From contig JAEOAD010001944.1 in assembly GCA_036365145.1 (NCBI GenBank), positions 248,001 to 312,000 on the forward strand: a stretch of DNA of 64,000 bases, written 5' to 3'. Positions 60,001-64,000 of the stretch are shown in pieces (the stretch's first letter is position 1; each line of letters begins with the position of its first letter). Below the pieces are notes generated by a model. That model was not told the DNA's origin, searched no databases, and saw only the letters and a list, made by a program, of their open reading frames with translations. Source of the stretch: Orientallactaga sibirica (lineage: Eukaryota; Chordata; Mammalia; Rodentia; Dipodidae). The translations under genes and the position numbers were made by a program.

Positions 60001-63000
60001 TAACAAGATGTACAACTTAGTAGTTTCACTTCATTTCTAAAGCAGTTTGTTTAGGAAACATACATCTTCATTGCCGAAAACTGTACTGTGTGAAATAAGT
60101 AAGTTCGGTTCTGGGAATCAGTTGCTTTCCTACGAAGAAGGTTTAGTTCAGCAACTGCAAAACTTCCTTGTTTGTGTAGTATAACAAGATGTACAACTTA
60201 CTAGTTTCGCTTCATTTCTAAAGTAGTTTGTTTAGAAAACAAACATCTTCATTGCCGAAAACTGTACTGTGTGAAATAGTTAGTTTGGTTCTAGGAATCA
60301 GTTGCTTTCCTACGAAGAAGGTTAAGTCCAGCAACTTGAAACCTTCCTTGTTTGTGTAGTCTAACAAGATGTACAACTTACTAGTTTCGCTTCATTTTTA
60401 AAGTAGTTTGTTTACAAAACAAACATCTTCATTGTTTAACACTGTACTGTGAGAAATAAGCAAGTTCGATTCTAGGAATCAGTTGCTTTCCTACGAAGAA
60501 GGTTTAGTGCAGCAAGTTCAAACATTTCTAGTTAGTGTAGTCTAACAAGATGTACAACTTAATAGTTTCACTTCATTTCTAAAGCAGTTTGTTCATAAAA
60601 CATACATCTTCATTGTCGAAAACTGTAATGTGTGAAATAAGTTAGTTCGGTTGTAGGAATCAGTTGCTTTCTTACGAAGAAGGTTTAGTGCAGCAACTTC
60701 AAACATTTCTATTTAGTGTAATCTGAGAAGATGTACAAATTAGTAGTATGGCTTCATTTCTAAAGGTGTTTGTTTAGAAAACAAACATCTTCATTGCTGA
60801 ACACTGTACTGTGTGAAATAAGCTAGTTCCGTTTAGGAATCATTTGCTTTCCTACGAAGGTTTAGTGGAGCAACTTCAAACCTTCCTTGTTTGTGTAGTA
60901 TGACAAGATGTACAACTTACTAGTTTCGCTTCATTTGTAAAGTAGTTTGTTTAGAAAACAAACATCTTCATTGTTTAACACTGTACTGTGTGAAATAAGC
61001 TAGTTCGGTTCTAGGAATCAGTTGCTGTACTACGAAGAAGGTTTAGTGCAGCAAGTTCAGTCTTTTCTAGTTAGTGTAATCTAACAAGGTGTACAACATA
61101 CTAGATTCGCCTCATATCTAAAGTAGTTTCTTTTAAAAAACAAATATCTTCATTGCGGAAAACTGTACTGTGTGAAATAAGTTAGTTCGGTTCTAGGATT
61201 CCGTTGCTTTCCTACGAAGAAGGTTTAGTGCAGCAACTTGAAACCTTCCTTGTTTGTGTAGTCTAACAAGATGTACAACTTACTAGTTTCACTTCATTTG
61301 TAAAGTAGTTTGTTTAGAATACAAACATCGTCATTGCCCAACACTGTACTGTGTGAAATAAGCTAGTTCGGTTCTAGGAATCAGTTGCTTTCCTACGAAG
61401 AAGGTTTAGGGCAGCAAGTTCAAACTTTTCTAGTTAGTGTAATCTAACAAGATGTACAACTTAGTAGTTTCACTTCATTTCTAAAGCAGTTTGTTTAGAA
61501 AACATACATCTTCATTGCCAAAAACTGTACTGTGTGAAGAAAGTTAGTTCGGTTGTAGGAATCAGTTGCTTTCCTACGAACATGGTTTAGTGCAGCAACT
61601 TCAAACATTTCTAGTTAGTGTAATCTAAGAAGATGTACAAATTAGTAGTATCGCTTCATTTCTAAAGCAGTTTGTTTAGAAAACATACATATTCATTGTC
61701 GAAAACTGTACGTGTGCAATAAGTTAGTTTGGTTGTAGGAATCAGTTGCTTTCCCCCGAAGAAGGTTTACTGCAGCAACTTTAAACATTTCTAGTTAGTG
61801 TAATCTAACAAGATTTACAACTTAGTAGTTTTACTTCATTTCTAAAGCAGTTTGTTTAGAAAACATCCGTCTTCATTGCCGAACATTGTACCGTGAGAAA
61901 TATGCTAGTTCGGTTCTAGGAATCAGTTGCTTTCCTATGAAGAAGGTTTAGTACAGCAAGTTCAAAGTTTTCTAGTTAGTGTAGTCTAACAAGATGTACA
62001 ACTTAGTAGTTTCGCTTCATTTGTAAAGTAGTTTGTTTAGAAAACAAAAACATCTTCATTGCCCAACACTGTACTGTGTGAAATAAGCTAGGTCGGCTCT
62101 AGGAATCAGTTGCTTTCCTAAGAAGAAGGTTTAGTGCAGCAAGTTCAATCTTTTCTAGTTAGTGTAATCTAACAAGATGTACAACATACTAGATTTGCTT
62201 CATATCTAAAGTAGTTTGTTGAGAAAACAAACATCTTCATTGCTTCTAAAACTGTACTGTGTGAAATAAGTTAGTTCGGTTCTAGGAATCACTTGATTTC
62301 CTACTGAAGAAAGTTTAGTGCAGCAACTTCAAACCTTCCTTGTTTGTGTAGTCTAACAAGATATACAACTTAGCAGTTTCACTTTATTTGTAAAGTAATT
62401 TGTTTACAAAACAAACATCTTCATTGCCAAACACTGTACAGTGTGAAATAAGCTAGTTCGGTTCTAGGATTGAGTTGCTTTCCTACGAAGAAGTTTTAGT
62501 GCAGCAAGTTCAAAATTTTCTAGTTAGTGTAATCTAACAAGATGTACAACTTAGTAGTTTCACTTCATTTCTAAAGCAGTTTGTTTAGAAAACATACATC
62601 TTCATTGCGAAAAACTGTACTGTGTGAAATAAGTTAGTTCGGTTGTAGGAATCAGTTGCTTTCCTACTTAAAAAGGTTTAGTTGAGCAACTTCAAAACTT
62701 CCTTGTTTGTGTAGTATAAGAAGATCTACAACTTACTAGTTTCTGCTTCAGTTCTAAAGTAGTTTGTTTTAGAAAACAAACATCTTCATTGCCGAAAACT
62801 GTACTGTGTGAAATAAGGTAGTTCGGTTCTAGGAATCAGTTGCTTTCCTACGAAGAAGGTTAGTGCAGCAACTTGAAACCTTCCTTGTTTGTGTTAGTCT
62901 AAGAAGATGTACAACTTACTAGTTTCGCTTCATTTGTAAAGTAGTTTGTTGAGAAAACAAACATGTTCATTGCCGAACACTGTACTGTGTGAAATAACCT

Positions 63001-63797
63001 ACCGATTCTAGCAATCAATTGCTTTAATATGAAGAAGGTTTAGTGCAGCAACTTCAAACGTTCCGTGTTTGTGTAGTCTAACAAGATGTACAACTTACTA
63101 GTTTCGCTTCATTTCTAAAGTAGTTTCTTTAGAAAACAAATATCTTCATTTCTGAACACTGTACTGTGTGAAATAACCTACTTTGATTCTAGGAATCAGT
63201 TGCTTTCCTACAAAGAAGATTTAGTGCAGCAACTTCAAACCTTCCTTGCTTGTGTAGTCTAACAAGATGTACAACTTAGCAATTTCGCTTCATTTGTAAA
63301 GTAGTTTCTATACAAAACAAACATCTTCATTGCCGAACACTGTACTGTGTGAAATAAGCTAGTTCGGTTCTAGGAATCAGTTGCTTTCCTACGAAGAAGG
63401 TTTACTGCAGCAACTTCAAACATTTCTAATTAGTGTAATCTGTGAAGATGTACAAATTAGTAGTATCGCTTCATTTCTAAAGGTGTTTGTTTAGAAAACA
63501 AACATCTTCATTGGTTTAACACTGTACTGTGTGAAATAAGCTAGTTCGTTTAGGAATCATTTGCTTTCTTACGAAGAAGGTTTAGTGCAGCAACTTCAAA
63601 CCTTCCTTGTTTGTGTAGTCTAACAAGATGTACAACTTACTAGTTTCGCTTCATTTCTAAAGTAGTTTCTTTAGGAAAGAAATATCTTCATTGCCGAACA
63701 CTGTACTGTGTGAAATAAGTTAGTTCGGTTCTAGGAATCAGTTGCTTTCCTACGAAGAAGGTTTAGTACAGCAAGTCAAAGTTTTCTAGTTAGTGTA
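57043..63797 (+). repeat. Satellite array, ~181-bp monomer, segment 3
   Basis: About 37 monomers of the same orientation and types as the other segments. It starts in mid-monomer at TGCTTTCCTACTGAAG, 80 bp further on in the repeat than where segment 2 stops. It contains the second copy of the 51.7-kb block. No gene or other insertion is seen until the minus-strand LTR at 63798. Confidence 0.98.
58540..59150 (+). repeat. Satellite block duplicated across the provirus, right copy
   Basis: Carries the same ordered private variants as 51660-52260: TTCATAACTAAAGTAC at 58760, GTGCACCAACTTC, GATTCATTTGTATAAGTAG, TTTCATCCGAAG and TCTAGATAGTGTAG. It differs mainly by single-base indels such as an extra T or A in short runs, and at CpG words. 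Confidence 0.75.
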
Positions 63798-64000
63798 TGT
63801 CGCGTCCGCCTCGACCAGCAAGGAAGACGAACACCGGACTCTTCTTTCAGCAGTTTATTCAGGAACCTTGAACAATGTTCTGACTGACTGACTGACTGAC
63901 TGACTGACTGACTGACTGACTGACTCACTGACTGACTGACTCACTGACCACCCCTCACCACTCACACTGACTCACCACCACTCACCACTCACACCACTCA
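63798..64000 (-). mobile_element. Partial LTR related to the provirus LTR, minus strand
   Basis: Begins TGTCGCGTCCGCCTCGACC, the reverse complement of the LTR 3' end (CGCGACA), and continues through the reversed polyadenylation signal (TTTATT at 63854-63859) into a reversed tetranucleotide tract (from 63881). It matches the 5' LTR end closely, including the terminal bases that the 3' LTR at 57042 lacks. The window ends inside the tract, so it could be a solo LTR or the edge of a second provirus in opposite orientation. The tract also contains CCACT/CACC variant units not seen in the other two LTRs. Confidence 0.88.
63881..64000 (-). repeat. Tetranucleotide tract in minus-strand LTR
   Basis: TGAC/TCAC units that read GTCA/GTGA on the LTR strand, with ACC-containing interruptions near the window edge. 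It runs past the window. Confidence 0.9.

Noticed and set aside
1..63797. CENP-B box in the satellite
   Set aside because: The closest words, TTCGCTTCAT and TTCGGTTCTAGG, keep the TTCG half but lack the CGGG half in every monomer I checked.

Overview
The window is almost entirely satellite DNA. A tandem repeat with a monomer of about 180-181 bp (about 37% G+C in a typical copy) runs head-to-tail in one orientation through 1-6970, 7444-53631 and 57043-63797, roughly 330 copies. Three LTR-retroelement insertions interrupt it. I see no intact host protein gene, rRNA, tRNA gene or CRISPR array. A B1-type SINE inside one insertion points to a rodent genome. The IAP-like LTR (U3 start with an AAGATGGCGCTG block) and an RTE-like 3' element fit that. 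An interspersed piece near 55.7 kb reminds me of jerboa (Dipodidae) sequence, but that is only a memory-based impression. The setting is most likely centromeric or pericentromeric heterochromatin.

Satellite layout: monomers fall into several recurring types, told apart by diagnostic words such as CTTCCTTGTTTGTGTAG versus TTTTCTAGTTAGTGTA. They are organised in nested higher-order duplications: a 4-monomer pair at 4.16-5.6 kb; a 10-monomer spaced pair at 10.5-13.0 kb; a 12-monomer tandem pair at 18.6-22.9 kb; a tandem duplication of about 9 kb (about 50 monomers) at about 18.96-27.93 and 27.93-37.0 kb; and a block at 51.7-52.3 kb found again at 58.6-59.2 kb, on the other side of the provirus. 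One monomer class carries a perfect 8-bp-arm dyad (GTTTGTTT-AGA-AAACAAAC). No CENP-B box is present.

Insertions: (1) 6971-7443, a solo LTR on the minus strand with a 6-bp target duplication (one mismatch) and an internal 55-bp tandem duplication. (2) 53632-57042, a two-LTR provirus on the plus strand, internally only about 2.3 kb. It has a tRNA-Ile primer-binding site, a duplicated leader, a broken betaretrovirus-type gag matrix fragment, a B1 SINE, a broken env transmembrane-subunit tail, an IAP RTE-like RNA export element, a polypurine tract and a 3' LTR lacking its last 14 bp. It has no protease, reverse transcriptase or integrase, so it cannot move by itself. (3) 63798-64000, the start of a related LTR on the minus strand, cut by the window edge. 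LTRs of (2) and (3) carry a long CAGT/GAGT tetranucleotide tract just upstream of their AATAAA signal.

Caution: differences between near-identical satellite copies cluster at CpG-containing words, and one stretch (25.08-25.34 kb) carries many short gaps. Some indels may therefore be consensus errors rather than biology.
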